Shown here in pieces: positions 25,734-38,583 of a stretch of 64,000 bases of DNA; positions within the stretch are counted from its first letter, which is position 1, and each line of letters starts with the position of its first letter. The position numbers and the translations under genes are program-made. Source of the stretch: Apium graveolens (taxonomy: Eukaryota; Streptophyta; Magnoliopsida; Apiales; Apiaceae); assembly GCF_009905375.1 (NCBI RefSeq), contig NC_133656.1, positions 237,482,396 through 237,546,395 of the forward strand, given 5' to 3'. Under the pieces are notes generated by a model. The model did no database searches and was not told the DNA's origin. It saw only the letters and a program-made list of their open reading frames with translations.

Positions 25734-28700
25734 TCAAATCATCCTCTTCGTATCACGAGCTGCTGCCAGATGATCCTGCACAGTGATCACAAAATGCCCA
25801 ATCAGATATATGCTTGTAGGCAAGTCATTTGAATACAAGATGAACAGGCAGATACAGAGAAACAGGAAATTATGCAATCTGAACCATTCGCGACTTTAAC
25901 AGTTGGAACCGAGTAAATTAGACATAGAATATACTTATAGTGCTACTACCAACTATCGCCTGACAGTACTGTAAAATATAAGTACAGCCAAAGAATTGCC
26001 TCTCTCTGAGTTAGAACTTTACTTTGTTTAAAGGGAAATTTATTCTACAATTTTGTTCACAGTACTTCTGTTCTTGTTCCAAAATTAAATATAACTTTTA
26101 TCTAGTTTTAAGAGAAAATCAAATGAAAGTGAAAAGACTTGAGAGTCCAGACTCACCGAGATAAAATCAAAAGCTCTGGTCTCCTCTTTTTTTGACCCGT
26201 TCATTACAGAGGTAGAAGTCTGAACTGGAAGGGTAGAATTAAAAACATCAGGAAGGGCTGAAGAATATCCACCTCCTTGAGTTTCCACGGCCTGACTATA
26301 ACCAGAATTTTGAGGGTGCAAGTTGCCTAGTTGCTGATAGTTGGACATTGCTGCTAAGAATTGCTGCTGGGCGAGTAGATTTCCCATGGCTCCATAATTT
26401 ATCGGTTGCGAGGGAATTGCTGGATTAAACATAATGCCAGGGGACATATTATATGGCATGGTCCCAGCAGGAAGCATGGGATTAGTGCCAGCTATTTGAG
26501 CACCGTATGCTTTATTAAATGTATCATTAGTAACTTGATGGCTCAGATTTGTACTGGTAACTGAAAAAATGTTTTCAGAGAGTCCATCCGAAGAAGTTCC
26601 TTGCTGCTTCACGTCTTTTTCCTTTATAAATAGGTCAGACATCAAGTCATTAACATCCTTTTTGTTATTTATTTGCTTTGCTGAGGTCTCCAGGTTGGAA
26701 CCAAATATATCAAATAGCTCAGCTCCATTTTGATTAGATGTCATATGAGCTCCGGTAGCACCAGAACTATCAGTAGTCATCCCAGAAAAAATGTCGTCCA
26801 CATGTTCTTTGTCATTATTGGTGTGAAATGAGACATCTGCAAAGGGGTCATCATCTTTATTCTGTGCACTGGTGCTCACACCAATGCTTGGACCATCTCC
26901 AAATAGATCATCAACAATAGGCATGGCAGGTGTTGTTAGAGCTTCAATGCTTTCATGCATTGGTGGACCATCTGAATTACCAGTATCGATTAAATCTGGC
27001 ATCTGAATGGCAGTTGCCTCAGCCTTCACTAGCTTTTCTGGATTACCAACTATACTACCAGTTTGTTCTCCTTCAAGAATTCCTAAGACCTGTGCAAGAA
27101 CAATTGTCTACATAACAATGGACCTTTTTGCAATATACATGTTTGGGATTCAATAAAACGCACTAATGGGAGATGTCCGGACCAACACACTTAGTCCTGA
27201 TAAAACAGACTAATCTAAGGTCTAACAAGATAGGACTCATAATTAAATGCAGGGAAGACCTGAGGAAAATTTTGAGGAAAATAAAAAATAAACCATTTTT
27301 TTTTTCAAATACGCAAATATACATTATCAAGAACTTTCAAAAGATTATCTCAGATGTAGGGTCCTCATTAGCCGGCTCAAATTCTCATGAAATTAGGGGG
27401 AACAAATTAGTATTCTGGTCTTTTCTGTGTTAGTTTAGTTATATTATAAGTCAGGAACTATTATAAATAGAGGAATGAGTTGTAAATTTTTTATTATGCA
27501 ATATATGACAAATGGAACTTGTTCCACAAGTCTCTCTTTCTCCTCTCTCTAGAAACTATCTTCCTACCCAATCTATATTTCTCTATCTCTAAACTCTATC
27601 TCTCTCGATCTATCTCTATTTCTCTGATTCTCTCTCCCTATATCTATACTTTTTGCTGCCTAATTTCTTTCTGCACTTATTAACTAAAAAAACCAAAAAA
27701 AATAAGAAAACATATAACCACTGATTCCTGACAGTATAATACAGAGAAACAAAGAGAATAAAAGTGTAAATCAGGCTTACCTTATTTGCTTTTTCCCTCA
27801 AAGAAGCCTGGGGTGATTCACAACATTTCACTACAACATCCTTATTGTCACTGAAATAAGATGCAACAACAGAAAAATTTTCATCCTCTTTTTTCCTCAA
27901 TATAGCATCTAGAACACATACAGCTCTCACACGAACCTGAAACAAGTCACAATTTTAATAAAGGACAAATAAAGGATTTTACTATACTCTTGTTAATTTG
28001 TCTACTGTCTAGCTATACACAAGTCATCAGATATGTGTCTGCAGAAAATCCAGATCAATCGTGAAAGTGAAGTATAAACTGCATTTTTGTCATGTGTGTG
28101 ATATGCATTCGTAAAGTCATACTGCCTGAGAATTATTGTAAAATGTTTTGTAGATGGAAGAGGGTATTTACCTGCCAAGAATGTGATTGAAGTTTTGTTT
28201 CAAGAGCATAACACAAAGCCAGTGGATCCAGTTTTGAGGCTTGTACCAGAAAAAGATGGAGGGCATCTCTCGTGGGTTGTAAACGCACCCCACCAGATGT
28301 TACAATGGTCTCCAACAACTTCTCTTCACGAGTCTTGCTATCAGAATGACTTGAGCTAGAGCTACTATTGGCTGTATCCATAGTTTTGAGATCTTGGCCC
28401 CATGTTCCGCCAGAATTGTTGTTAGATAACCGTGAAGCAGGCTGAGTGTCACTCCGGTATTCAACACCCTCATAACGATCTGAGTAATCAATTTCAGTAG
28501 TCAACGACCTTCGAAGATTTGGACTGCGGTAGCTACCAGTTTCATTTCGTTTATTTGCTGGAGCTTGCGATAAGCTATTCAAGCCTTGCTTTATGGTTGC
28601 ACTTCCGAGACCAACCACCTCACTTAAGAAGGACTTCTTATCTTCCGATGGCATTTCGTAGTTGGTATTACCAAACCCTTGGATTCGTTGAGTTAGATCA

Positions 28701-30093
28701 TCACTGGGTGCTGGTTTGTTGTCCTCAGTTGAGAACATGGCTGATAAGGCTTCCTGAGCTGTCGCACGGACAGACTTATTTAATGCATCCCCCTTCAAAG
28801 GATCTGGCTGACCTTTATAATGAATCAACTGGCGTATGGCCACTGAATTTCTTTGCAATTCCCTCCTAAACTCCACCCCGGACTTTCCCACAGAATATTT
28901 GATCAGTCTCAAGGCCTGCACACAATAACAAAATATATAATTAGTGAAAATTTGATAAAAACAAGCAAGTTACCTTTTTCAAAAAATTTTTAATCAACGT
29001 TCATAATAGTCCATCTACTACTAATAAAACAGCTGCCTAGCTCTAGTACTTAAAAGCAATTAACCAACATGTACCTTCCTTGGAAGAAAATATCTCTTCC
29101 ACAAGATTAAGGCCCTTCAACTAAAATGTAAGGATATACATCCAAAGCAATATTTGCAGTAAGAGATTAAAAGGGTAAAGAAGTGACTACGGTTTTACAT
29201 GAAGGACTTATACAAAATTTGGTAGTTCCAACTCTTTAAAGTCTTAATGTGATTTTGGACTAGCAAAAAAAGATGAGTTTTCAATACAATCTTAAAGTCT
29301 ACCTTAATGGAGCTTTCGAAGGCTTTATATATTCGTTATCATTTGATGGATGATCGAGCAGTTTCTTGGTTCAATTCGTGTCCTTTATTTAAAACATAAA
29401 ACAACAAATAGAGTTCAATAACATGCTCATTCAAAAAATACAATGCAAAGATCACTCCTTTCTGCAATTTACTTCAAAGTGAACTTCATACATACGCCGG
29501 AAGAAAAAATGAATCCGACATACAATAATGTGATTCACACATACACCATCAAAGTGAATTTTACACATACACCAGCAAAAAACAATTCTTTATCACCCTT
29601 TACAGATTCAAATTTTAACAGCACAATAAACAAGAAACAATGACATAAATCACATTACTTTACGCAAACATCCAGCAGATTATTCACCAAATTTAGAAAC
29701 ACCAATCAATTAATCGAAAAACCCGAAAAGAACCCAACTTTATCACCAATCAGCTCAACCAAGCCCCACAACAATAATCCAATAATCAAACTACCCAACA
29801 TCCAAAAACACAAAACCAACAAGATCTGACTCAAAAAACCCACAATTTTCAAACACAAAAATACACACAAAAAATAAAAACCATACCTTTTGTTTGACAA
29901 CTGGGCTTTTATGTTCAAGTCTCTTGAAGACAAATTCAGAAACTTCCTTAACAATACTAGCATGAGAAGATCTAAGAAGCTCACAAATTTCCTCCAATTT
30001 ATACACAGGAGTGACTTTATCTTCATCAGAAGTGGCTGTATCTATCATTCTTGATCTCCAGTATGATTCAACTGCTCTTCTGCTTGAATCCAT
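25734..30093 (-). CDS. MTV1: MTV1-like ENTH/VHS protein (tepsin-type clathrin adaptor), complete
   Basis: Minus-strand exons in order: 30093-29887, 28915-28172, 27936-27781, 27089-26157, 25775-25734; 2082 nt, 693 aa, all in frame. The N-terminal ENTH-like domain (1 to about 135) contains RAVESYWRSRMID and SPVVKQKALRLIKYSVGKSG. A linker follows, then a second helical VHS-like domain at about 255-370 starting with KTREEKLLETIVTSGGVRLQ. The long C-terminal region is unstructured and carries acidic-Phe motifs: DDLFGDG (429-435), DDDPFADVSF (448-457) and DDIFSGM (467-473). It ends FDFISDHLAAARDTKRMI. Domain order and both signature segments match Arabidopsis MTV1, which acts at the trans-Golgi network in clathrin-dependent vacuolar cargo sorting and is related to the AP-4 partner tepsin. 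Asn/Gln/Met-rich stretches near 560-640 are typical of such tails. Confidence 0.95.
27170..27680. repeat. Probable insertion in MTV1 intron 3 with promoter-like sequence
   Basis: This 691-bp intron (27090-27780) contains TATTATAAATAGAGGAATGA at about 27460 and then a pyrimidine-rich run of CTCT/TCTATCTC to about 27650, on the strand opposite the gene. TATA box plus CT leader is what a plant LTR or a TRIM looks like, but I could not find both ends or a target duplication. Confidence 0.3.
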
Positions 30094-32460
30094 GGCCTTT
30101 TTATTGATTTAAATTTCTGGGGTTTGAGATTTTTGTGATAAAGATTGAAATTCGAGGTGGGGATTTAAGGGGATTGTTGGTTAGATTGGATTGGAGTTTT
30201 CGAGGATCAAGAAAAAGTTTGGTTCTTGGAAAATGCTTGTGTAAGTCTGTTTTTGTTTTTATTATCCGTGTGTATTTAGGAAAATGGATGGCTTTTGTAA
30301 TTTTTAAAGAAAAAGAATTTGCTAGATAAAATTAGCTAAAATCAAAGTTGTAAAAATTGGAAATCACGATTTTGTTCCGAAAAAATGAGTAATCGAAATT
30401 CAGAGAGTACTTGGATTATTAATCGGGTATTATTATTTTACTAATTTTATATTTTTTATAATAAATTTAATTTATTCTAATATATATATATATATTTATA
30501 TATTAAAGTTTTTATATTTTTTATTAAATATATAGTTATACAGGGCGAGTATTAATAAAAACTAAGTTATCTAATTATACTAATAATTTAATATTACATT
30601 AAAAATAATATAAATAATATAGTCGGATTAGAGATTACTTGTTTGATAATATTTGATAAAATAATCAAATATAAGTTTTAATAAGATTATATGTAGTGGT
30701 TCAATAAATGTTCATAATTTATAAAATAAAAATAAAAATATATAATTTCATATCTGTTTTTTTTTTAAGAATTTGTCTATTATGTCCCAAATTAATAAGG
30801 CACTTTACATATGTGTCCCGTTTTGTTTAATAATTATAAATATATCTTATAATTAATCCTTAACTCAGGTATAACTTATAAATTAATATTAAATTATAAA
30901 AATAAATATTTGTATACTTTATATGACTAGAATACCCTTATGAGTATTATAGTTGGCGCTGGATAATTTACTATCTTAGATTTTTGTTACTACATATGTA
31001 AATAATTTCTATTTTTGCCTAAGATTTGAGAAATTTAGGTTTTTTATAGACCACATTGTGGCCAATTCTTTACGTGTATGAAATAGAAAATAGGAAATAA
31101 TAATTTTTGATTGTTAGTTTTTATCCTCTTTTTTTGTAAAACATAATTTTTTTTTGTTATTTTAACATCTTGAGTTGTTTTAATAATAATAGTAATTTAT
31201 TATTTGTAATAGGATTTCAAAAAAAATTTCAAGTTTGTAGCTCACAAACTATGGTATATAAGACTTAAAATAATAATGATTTGAATTTCAAGAATTGTAA
31301 TCTTTTTTGTTCTTCTTTAAACTTATTTTTTTTTAATTTTCAATTTAACAACCTGCATATCATTGTTGATTTTTAAATAATTGAATTATGTATTACTTTG
31401 TTTCAACCGGCGCTTAAAGTGACTTGTTTACCAATTCCTTATATTTGTGAAAATTTATTTGTGGAAAATTATTCTTATTTTTAGTAAGTAATTTAATGAA
31501 GAAAATAAAAGTTCATTCATTTGTTAGTAATAGGGGTTATTTAAGTCATTGACAAATATGAAATAGTAAATTTAACCATGGTTAATTTAAAGTTCATTCA
31601 TTTATATAGGTTTTAACAAAAAAATTGAGAAAGTCAAACTGGGGGTTTGATCTTCACTACTCGGAGTCAAAATCGAATTTAAGTCAATTTTTAATAAAAT
31701 TGGTTATTTAACCCGATTACTCGAAAATCTAATAAAATAAGAGGTGAAAAATGAATGTTGGGGAACTCGTCAATCTTTAGAATACAGGCTAAAACAACTC
31801 AATATAAATTTGTGTTTTTAAAGAGTACATCGTCTTAGTAATCATTTTTATCTTTTAATGCCATTTTATTTTTGTCCCGATCGGTTGATTAATTTAATTG
31901 GAGATTTTGGTTTTTCAAAATTGATGGATCTTGTTAAGATTTCAAAAATCTAAAAATATACCATCAAATTTATCAAAATTTATAATTTTATCAAAACAAA
32001 AAAAATTAAAAGATTTTTGAATACCGCCGGATTTTAATATATTTTAAAAATTCAAATTTAATAATACCAAATTTTAATTTTAATAAAATTTTTAAAATCT
32101 TGATTAAATACCTACAAAATTAATTTTTATTTTAACTTTTTTCGTTGAATACCACAAAATTTTAAATAAATTTTTAAAAATTCAAATTAAACACGATAGA
32201 ATTTTAAAAGTTGAAAAAATCTTTCAAATTAAGTACACTCGATCAAATACAAGATTTTTAATATTTTTACATTAAACCTAACAGTTTTATCATTTTAATT
32301 TTACAAAAAGAAAAAAGGAAAATATAACAAAAACGCGAAAAATGATTACAAAAAACAAACAAGACAATTTCATTATCATGCCAAGTTTTATATATAGCAT
32401 TGACATTTGACCGTGAACACTAATTTATCAGACTCGAAACAATAAAAACTAGGGCAAAAA
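30094..32460. other. AT-rich intergenic region
   Basis: The first 100-300 bp should be the MTV1 promoter and leader. The rest is strongly AT-rich with a TA run near 30481-30495. At about 31990-32270 there are repeated phrases such as GAATACCGCCGGATTTTAAT and AATTTTTAAAATC that recur at 35160-35520. No coding sequence is seen. Confidence 0.55.
31990..32270. repeat. Dispersed AT-rich repeat flanking F-box copy 1, left copy
   Basis: It shares GAATACC(G/A)CCGGATTTT, AAATTTTAA and TTGAATACC-type phrases with about 35160-35520. The two blocks lie on either side of the first F-box copy. Boundaries are not resolved. Confidence 0.4.
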
Positions 32461-34923
32461 ATGTCGAATTCTTCGTATTCTGATGTCAAGTTACCTCCAG
32501 GTTCTTATTCATTATTTATCCCTCAGTTTCTTTTATTTTTTGCAAATTCTATCTTGTGTAGTTATGTTAAATATTTAGATTTTCGTGTGTTCTTAGCATC
32601 AAATTCAGTTGTTGTCTGCTGGTGTAATATGAATTCCTGCACATGCAAGTCTTAATTTTGTGCAATTTTTGACTAAAACTAAATTTTGTATCCAAAAAAA
32701 ATTTAGAAAATAATATGGTTTTATATCAAAGTGTTGTCAAAAACTCTCAAGTGATTATCAATCTCAGCGGGACTCGTTTTGGCCACATAAATCAAAATAT
32801 ATATCACTCGGTTAAATCTTAAAAAAAATATATGAAAATTAACGAAATCGTAATCGGTAAATGATGTGCAAGCAGATTACAAAAATAAACCCATCATAGG
32901 TTCATTAAATTTTAGGTCATTTTTTTTTCAAATTTTATCATAATGCTATATAGAGTGATTATAGTGGCCAAAGATGGAGCAGACACTTGATATTTTCTGA
33001 CAAAAATGGTGGGTACTTTAATATAAAAACCGAAATAATATTAGGTTATGTGGCTCACAAATGAGTATTTGGGTGAGTAAAGATCGAAAGCAGAATGACG
33101 AAAGAGTATAAACTCTGCGTATAAAAAGGTAAAAGTATACATTTGTATAAGTAATGTGGGATGAAGATAATAATAGTACTAATATGGGACAGAGGTAGCT
33201 ATCTAGGGTATTTTTTTGTTGTGTGTTGAATTTAAGATTAGGGTGTGTATTGGCATTGATAATGCAGATTGTACCTGTTCCATATGCAACCTAGAAGTTT
33301 TTTGGTTCTATAGGTTATTCTTGTTACATGTTATTTTTAAAATTTTATTCAAGGTGTTTAAGATTTATTTTACTCGGACTCGCTCAGAAGTGTTCAACAT
33401 GTACACGTGTCCAAGTATCAGACTCGGCGACATTAATGAAAAATATACATGTTTTTGACCTAAAATAAGTGTCCGGGTCCGAGTGTTCATGTCCAAGTGT
33501 CGAGTATCCGACACGGGTACTCGAAGGTAAAATGAAGAGTCCGAGTAACATAGTTTAAGACTATCCAACACATTTTCCGAACAATTAAGATGTTTTCGGA
33601 CACCTGATAAAAGAGATCCATATAAAAATTCTGTGTGCAAACACTTGAATGTGCTAAAGTTGGCCATACTAAATTGTCTCTTTTGTTATGATACTGAAAA
33701 TCTTAGTAGTACTTGCATTAGTGCCTGTTTAAATTAGCAATGGAACTCATCAATCACAAACAATGAATGTGACTGTATACTTTGCGGAAGATCTGATAGC
33801 CCAAATCTTGGATCGCCTTTCTGTTAAGACTCTGCTGCGTTTCAGATGCGTTTCTAAGCCATGGTGTTCACTTATTGATAGTCCACATTTTGCCAGAGCA
33901 AATCTCAAGAGATCCATTGGATGTAACACAAATACTGATCTTATATTAAGTGGTGCGTCGTCTTATTGGTTGTGTGCTGATTCTGAAGATGAAACTACCG
34001 CTATACAAATTGATGAAACGTTGAGGAGTCCTCTCCTTGGTACTAGTCTTGTGGGTGCATGCAACGGCTTATTGTGCTCGTGTAAACCTAATACGGAGTT
34101 TTTTATATGAAATCTGGCAACCAGGCGGTGCAGAAAGTTACCTAATGCACCGAGTGAATATCTTCATTCCATCGACGTAGAGTCTTTCCTGTTTGGATTT
34201 GGGTATGACAGTATTAATGATGATTACAAGGTTCTGAGCATTTTTCATCCTGATGGTTGTGATTTGGCTGGCTCGGAGGTCATAATTTACAGCCTAAAAA
34301 ACAACTCATGGAAACGACTTCAAAATATTTCTCCCAACTTCAAATTTATCCATTATTATGGCCTGTTTCTGGGTGGAGCTCTGCATTGCACTACAACTAA
34401 AACTCTGGGCTCAGAAAGCTACCAGTCAATCTTTGCTTTTGATCTTGCTGCTGAAAATCACAGGGAGGTTCCAATGCCTAAAGTTCGAATAAACAATCCT
34501 GTTGGATGGAGTTTATGTGCCTTTGCAGAATCCCTTTCTGTGCTTATAGTCCACCCCTACGTCTGTATAGACGTGTGGTTGATGAACGATTATGGTGTTG
34601 GAAGTTCCTGGTGCAAGGTATTTTCAGTGCAACACCGGGGACTAATTAGGTCTCTGATGTCTGTATGGCCAGTCGCCTTTTCAAAGAGCCGCGAGTGTGT
34701 TCTTATAAAAGTGATTATGAACCATATCATATGGTATGACCTTGAAACAAAGGAAATGAAGACTGTTAAGATTGCTAATATGCCAGACAGGTTTTACTAT
34801 GATTTAAAAGTCTGCTCAGACTACACTGAGAGCCTTGTTGCACCAGACTGTATCGCGAGTTCTGAAGAGAAGCAGCCATAAGAGGAAAATAAACAGCGGC
34901 AACGACAAAAGAAGAACAAAATG
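32461..34923 (+). pseudogene. F-box/FBA gene copy 1, broken
   Basis: The large exon (33738 onward) has the F-box from VYFAEDLIAQILDRLSVKTL, then FBA motifs (FGYDSINDDYKVLSIF, YSLKNNSWKRLQNISPNF). It is interrupted by TGA at 34108-34110, where intact copies have TGG in the LWNPATRKC motif, and by TAA at 34879-34881, where the Lys/Gln-rich tail has Gln. Frame is kept on both sides of each stop, so point mutations, not rearrangement, caused them. A candidate first exon at 32461-32500 (MSNSSYSDVKLPP then GT) ends in phase 1 while the large exon needs phase 2, a third defect. The donor after the tail has become ATGTAAG, and I find no third exon. A truncated 115-aa F-box-only protein could still be made from the ATG at 33763. 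Confidence 0.85.
33370..33560 (-). repeat. Dispersed repeat with 'ACTCGG/GACACGGGT' motifs, second copy
   Basis: It lies in intron 1 of F-box copy 1. It contains ACTCGGACTCGCTCAG, GTGTCCGGGTCCGAGTGTTC and GACACGGGTACTCGAAG, matching the motifs in the CBS-PB1 intron at 18235-18720. Confidence 0.45.
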
Positions 34924-35587
34924 TAAGATAATTTCTTCATACCATCTGCATTGGTACTGAAACATCTGATCAGGCTTTGTGCTTCAGTGCTTGGATGTCT
35001 GATCTCGCCATAAGGGGGAAAGTTTAGAAAAAGGCTAAAAAGTCACTTATCAGCAGCTCAGCCCCTTTCCAATTCATCCCTTGCCGCCTATTATGTCTTA
35101 TCTAGTTTATCGGTAACCTTAACATGTAGCAAGTTGGTGTATTGAACTAGGATTTTAATGCATCATATATAATTCATGGATTTTAATGGATTACATCTGA
35201 TTTTGATTTTACGCGGATTCTAGATAAAATATGATAGAGTTGATGAAGAGTTTTTAAAATTTAAACACGATCCTTCAAAATCTCATGAATTACTGTGGGA
35301 TTTCGAAAACCATAAAATACATTGAAAAATGCCACAAAATCCATCATTTTATGAAGTCCAAAAAAATCCGTCAGCATGTTTTAATGGTAAGTATAATTTA
35401 AAATTTTGATTGAATACCACCGGATTTTGTAGCATAATTTAAAATACTAACCGAATATCATAAAATTCTGATATATTTTTTAAAATTGCAGTTGAATACA
35501 CCTATATTTCATGAATGAAAAAAATATGATCAGCTGGATTTTCATTTTTTGAACAGTAGTAGACTAATTGGAGCTTTAAATTATAGT
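34924..35587. other. Spacer with dispersed repeat, right copy
   Basis: From about 35160 to 35520 it carries GAATACCACCGGATTTTG, CATAAAATTCTGATA and similar phrases shared with 31990-32270. No gene is present. Confidence 0.45.
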
Positions 35588-36035
35588 TGTTAGAATTAAT
35601 ATTAATATAAATATTATTTCTATAGTTTGCTTTAAAAGAAAAATCTAGAAAAATCTTCAAGACTTTTCAGTTTGTGACTTTTCATTTTGGAGCCTTTTTA
35701 CCTCCTTGTATTAATGGTGTCTTTTGGCCATTCTTGGAGTTACAAGTTTGAGCTCTTATAAAAGGAGGTCTCCCCCTCATGTTTGCACACACAAAACAAT
35801 AACAATTTTCCTCTCATATAGATATAAGTATATTTTTGGGCAATGATCAAGAGTGTTTTCAATCTATTTCTTTGTACTACACCAAAGAAATAGAAGTCGT
35901 GTAACCTTGGAGGTTGATTGCCAAGAGGCCGTGTGTACGTAGCGGGGCAAATTCAACTTTAGGGCAGTGTTAATTCACGCCACGACTCTTTCATTCTCTC
36001 AAGTTATTTTCGGTTTGCTCTCTTCTTTTCCTACA
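35588..36035 (+). repeat. 5' LTR of the Copia element
   Basis: 448 bp, TG...CA ends. It contains CTCTTATAAAAGGAGGTCTC (TATA region, about 35753) and a leader ending TTCTTTTCCTACA. The right LTR differs by roughly six bases and one or two single-base indels. Confidence 0.93.
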
Positions 36036-36079
36036 TTCTAAAGTTGAAATTTGTGTTAGCATATATCTTATCTGCCACC

Positions 36080-37587
36080 ATGAATTCCAATACTTTTATT
36101 CCTGATATGTCTAAATTAGACCCTTTTGATGGGAAAAATTATAAAATGTGGTCCGATAAGATGGAGTTTTTCTTGAGTCAAATTGGAGTAGATTATTGTC
36201 TCACTAAAGACTCAGCCCCTGAAAATTCTGGAAAAGATTTCGAGAAGGATAATAAGACTTGTCGTGGAATGTTATTGCATTATATGACATCTGCTTTATA
36301 TTTAATCTATAGCAAGTCCTTAAAGGCCAAAGAAATTTGGGATGCTTTAAAAACCAAGTATGGCTGTTTGTACTTGATATTTTGACTGATAATAAAATTG
36401 CTACTGCTTCTGCTTATATTGCTGAATCTGTTACCTTATGGCATGCTAGACTGGGTCACGTAAATGTTGCTTCTGTGAAAAGGCTTAAACAACTTAGGCT
36501 AATCCCTGAATTCAGCAATACATCTTTTGATAAATGTGAAGTATGTGTTGAAGCAAAGCACCCTAAAAAGGCCTTTAATAAAATCGGAAACCGGTCTTCG
36601 ACATTGCTTGAATTAATTCACAGTGATTTAGGTGACTTTAAGAACACTATGAGTAGAGGAGGTAAACGTTATTATATTACTTTTGTGGATGACTTTTCAC
36701 GATTCACCAAGCTCTACTTGTTGAGTTTGAAAGATGAGGCCGAAGAAAAATTTCTTATTTATAAGGCTGAAGTTGAGAAACAATTGAATAAAAATATTAA
36801 AAGTTTAAGAACAGATAGGGGTGGTGAATATGATGGAGCAACTCTAAAGAAATTCTGTGAACTTAATGGGATTATTCACGAGGTTACAGCACCATATACG
36901 CCTGAACAAAATGGGGTAGCTGAACGAAAAAATAGAACTCTTAAAGATATGATGAATGCTATGCTTATCAGTTCAGGAATGCCTTCTAATATGTGGGGTG
37001 AAGCTATTTTATATGCTTGCTATGTGCTTAATCGTGTGTCGCATAAAAAATCTGATAAAACTCCTTATGAATTATGGAAGGGTTTCGCGCCCAACTTGAG
37101 TTACCTTAAAGTGTGGGGGTGTTTGGGAAAAATTGGGCTCCCAGATTTTCAAAGAAGTAAAATTAATCCCAAGACTGTTGATGGTATTTTTGTTGGTTTT
37201 AATGGTGGTGCATATAGACTTATTCTTAAAGATGCATATGGTTTTGGTCCATTTAAAGAGTCAAGAGACGTTGAATTTTTTGAGCATATTTTTCCTATGA
37301 AAGCTAATGTGCAATCATGTTTAGCATCTGGATCTTCTTCATCAGTTTCAATGCATTGTGACTCACAAGCTGCAATGGGACTAGCGAATAATCAACTCTA
37401 CAATGGGAAGAAAAGACATATTCGCTTGAGGCATGCTATAATTCGAAGTCTGATCAGAAATAATGTGATATCACTCGAGTATGTAAAATCAGAGAGGAAT
37501 ATTGCAGATCCTCTCACCAAAGGCCTTTGTAGAAAATTAGTGTTGGAGTCAGCACAAGGAATGGGTTTAAAGCCTAATGTGGAGTGA
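36080..37587 (+). pseudogene. Copia gag-integrase-RNase H remnant lacking reverse transcriptase
   Basis: A gag frame opens at ATG 36080 (context CCACCATGA) with DPFDGKNYKMWSDKM and stops at 36385. A second frame overlapping from about 36340 encodes the zinc-binding pre-integrase part (LWHARLGHVN, CEVCVEAKH) and an integrase core with FVDDFSRFT, the TDRGGEYDG Asp segment and the PEQNGVAERKNRTL Glu segment. After about residue 335 it jumps to the RNase H end (MHCDSQAAMGLANN, RHAIIRSLIRNN, NIADPLTKGL). The protease and the whole reverse transcriptase with YVDD are absent, so two internal deletions occurred. Confidence 0.85.
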
Positions 37588-38136
37588 ATTGTGATGGACA
37601 CCCATCTTAAACTTGTTTAAGTTCAATGGGTCAAACGAAATCATAAAAGAACTCATGTTTATATACTACTACCATTCCTATTAATAAAGTGATGTAGTAT
37701 TTTTATTATTGTCACATGTGTTAGGATGAGCTAATGCTCTTAATAAGTTCATAGTCTCGTAAGAGGTGGTTTGCGACAATACAAACTTGATGAACTTACC
37801 TATGTGAATGTGGGGCTATTGCCCAACCCCTTATGAGAGTCCTTTGGCGAAGGACCTCTAGAGCGTTCACGAAAATCCAGGTACAATGTGGGGGCACTTA
37901 TATAAAAATATAATTTGCGAAATCACTTCTTGATTTGAGAAAGGTTAAAGTGCGCAAATATGTTTTCACTAACTTCCGTGAGAGGTTCAAGGATTTTTCT
38001 ACCTCACATGGTTTTGAGGCATGTTTGTATGCACCGGTATCAATTCAAGTCCACAAGACATTGGTGCTTAAGAAACCGACTATCCATTGCCCATTAAATT
38101 ACTTAAATTATTTTTCTTTTGCAGCATGTGGGGGAA

Positions 38137-38583
38137 TGTTAGAATTAATATTAATATAAATATTATTTCTATAGTTTGCTTTAAAAAAAAATCTAGAAAA
38201 ATCTTCAAGACTTTTCAGTTTGTGACTTTTCACTTTGGAGCCTTTTTACCTCCTTGTATTAATGGTGTCTTTTGGCCATTCTTGGAGTTACAAGTTTGAG
38301 CTCTTATAAAAGGAGGTCTCCCCCTCATGTTTGCACACACAAAACAATAACAATTTTCCTCTCATATAGATATAAGTATATTTTTGGGCAATGATCAAGA
38401 GTGTTTTCAATCTATTTCTTTGTACTACACCAAAGAAATAGAAGTCGTGTAACCTTGGATGTTGATTGCCAAGAGGCCGTGTGTACGTAGCGGGGCAAAT
38501 TCAACTTTAGGGCAGTGTTAATTCACGCCACGACTCCTTCATTCTCTCAAGTTCTTTTCGGTTTGCTCTCTTCTTTTCCTACA
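38137..38583 (+). repeat. 3' LTR of the Copia element
   Basis: 447 bp, near-identical to 35588-36035, preceded by a purine tract and followed by the duplicated ATAGT. Confidence 0.93.

Larger units (their letters stand above)
35588..38583 (+). mobile_element. Copia-type LTR retrotransposon, internally deleted, young
   Basis: It is flanked by a 5-bp direct duplication ATAGT (35583-35587 and 38584-38588). LTRs are 35588-36035 and 38137-38583, both TGTTAG...CCTACA, with only about half a dozen differences by eye, so insertion was recent. A polypurine tract (GTGGGGGAA) precedes the right LTR. No canonical tRNA-Met primer site (TGGTATCAGAGC) follows the left LTR. Inside are a gag start, a GAG-pre-integrase zinc segment, integrase and the end of RNase H; reverse transcriptase is missing. 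It could move only with help from another element. Confidence 0.93.

Noticed and set aside
28519..28869. 116-codon plus-strand frame
   Set aside because: It is the shadow of MTV1 exon 2 on the other strand.
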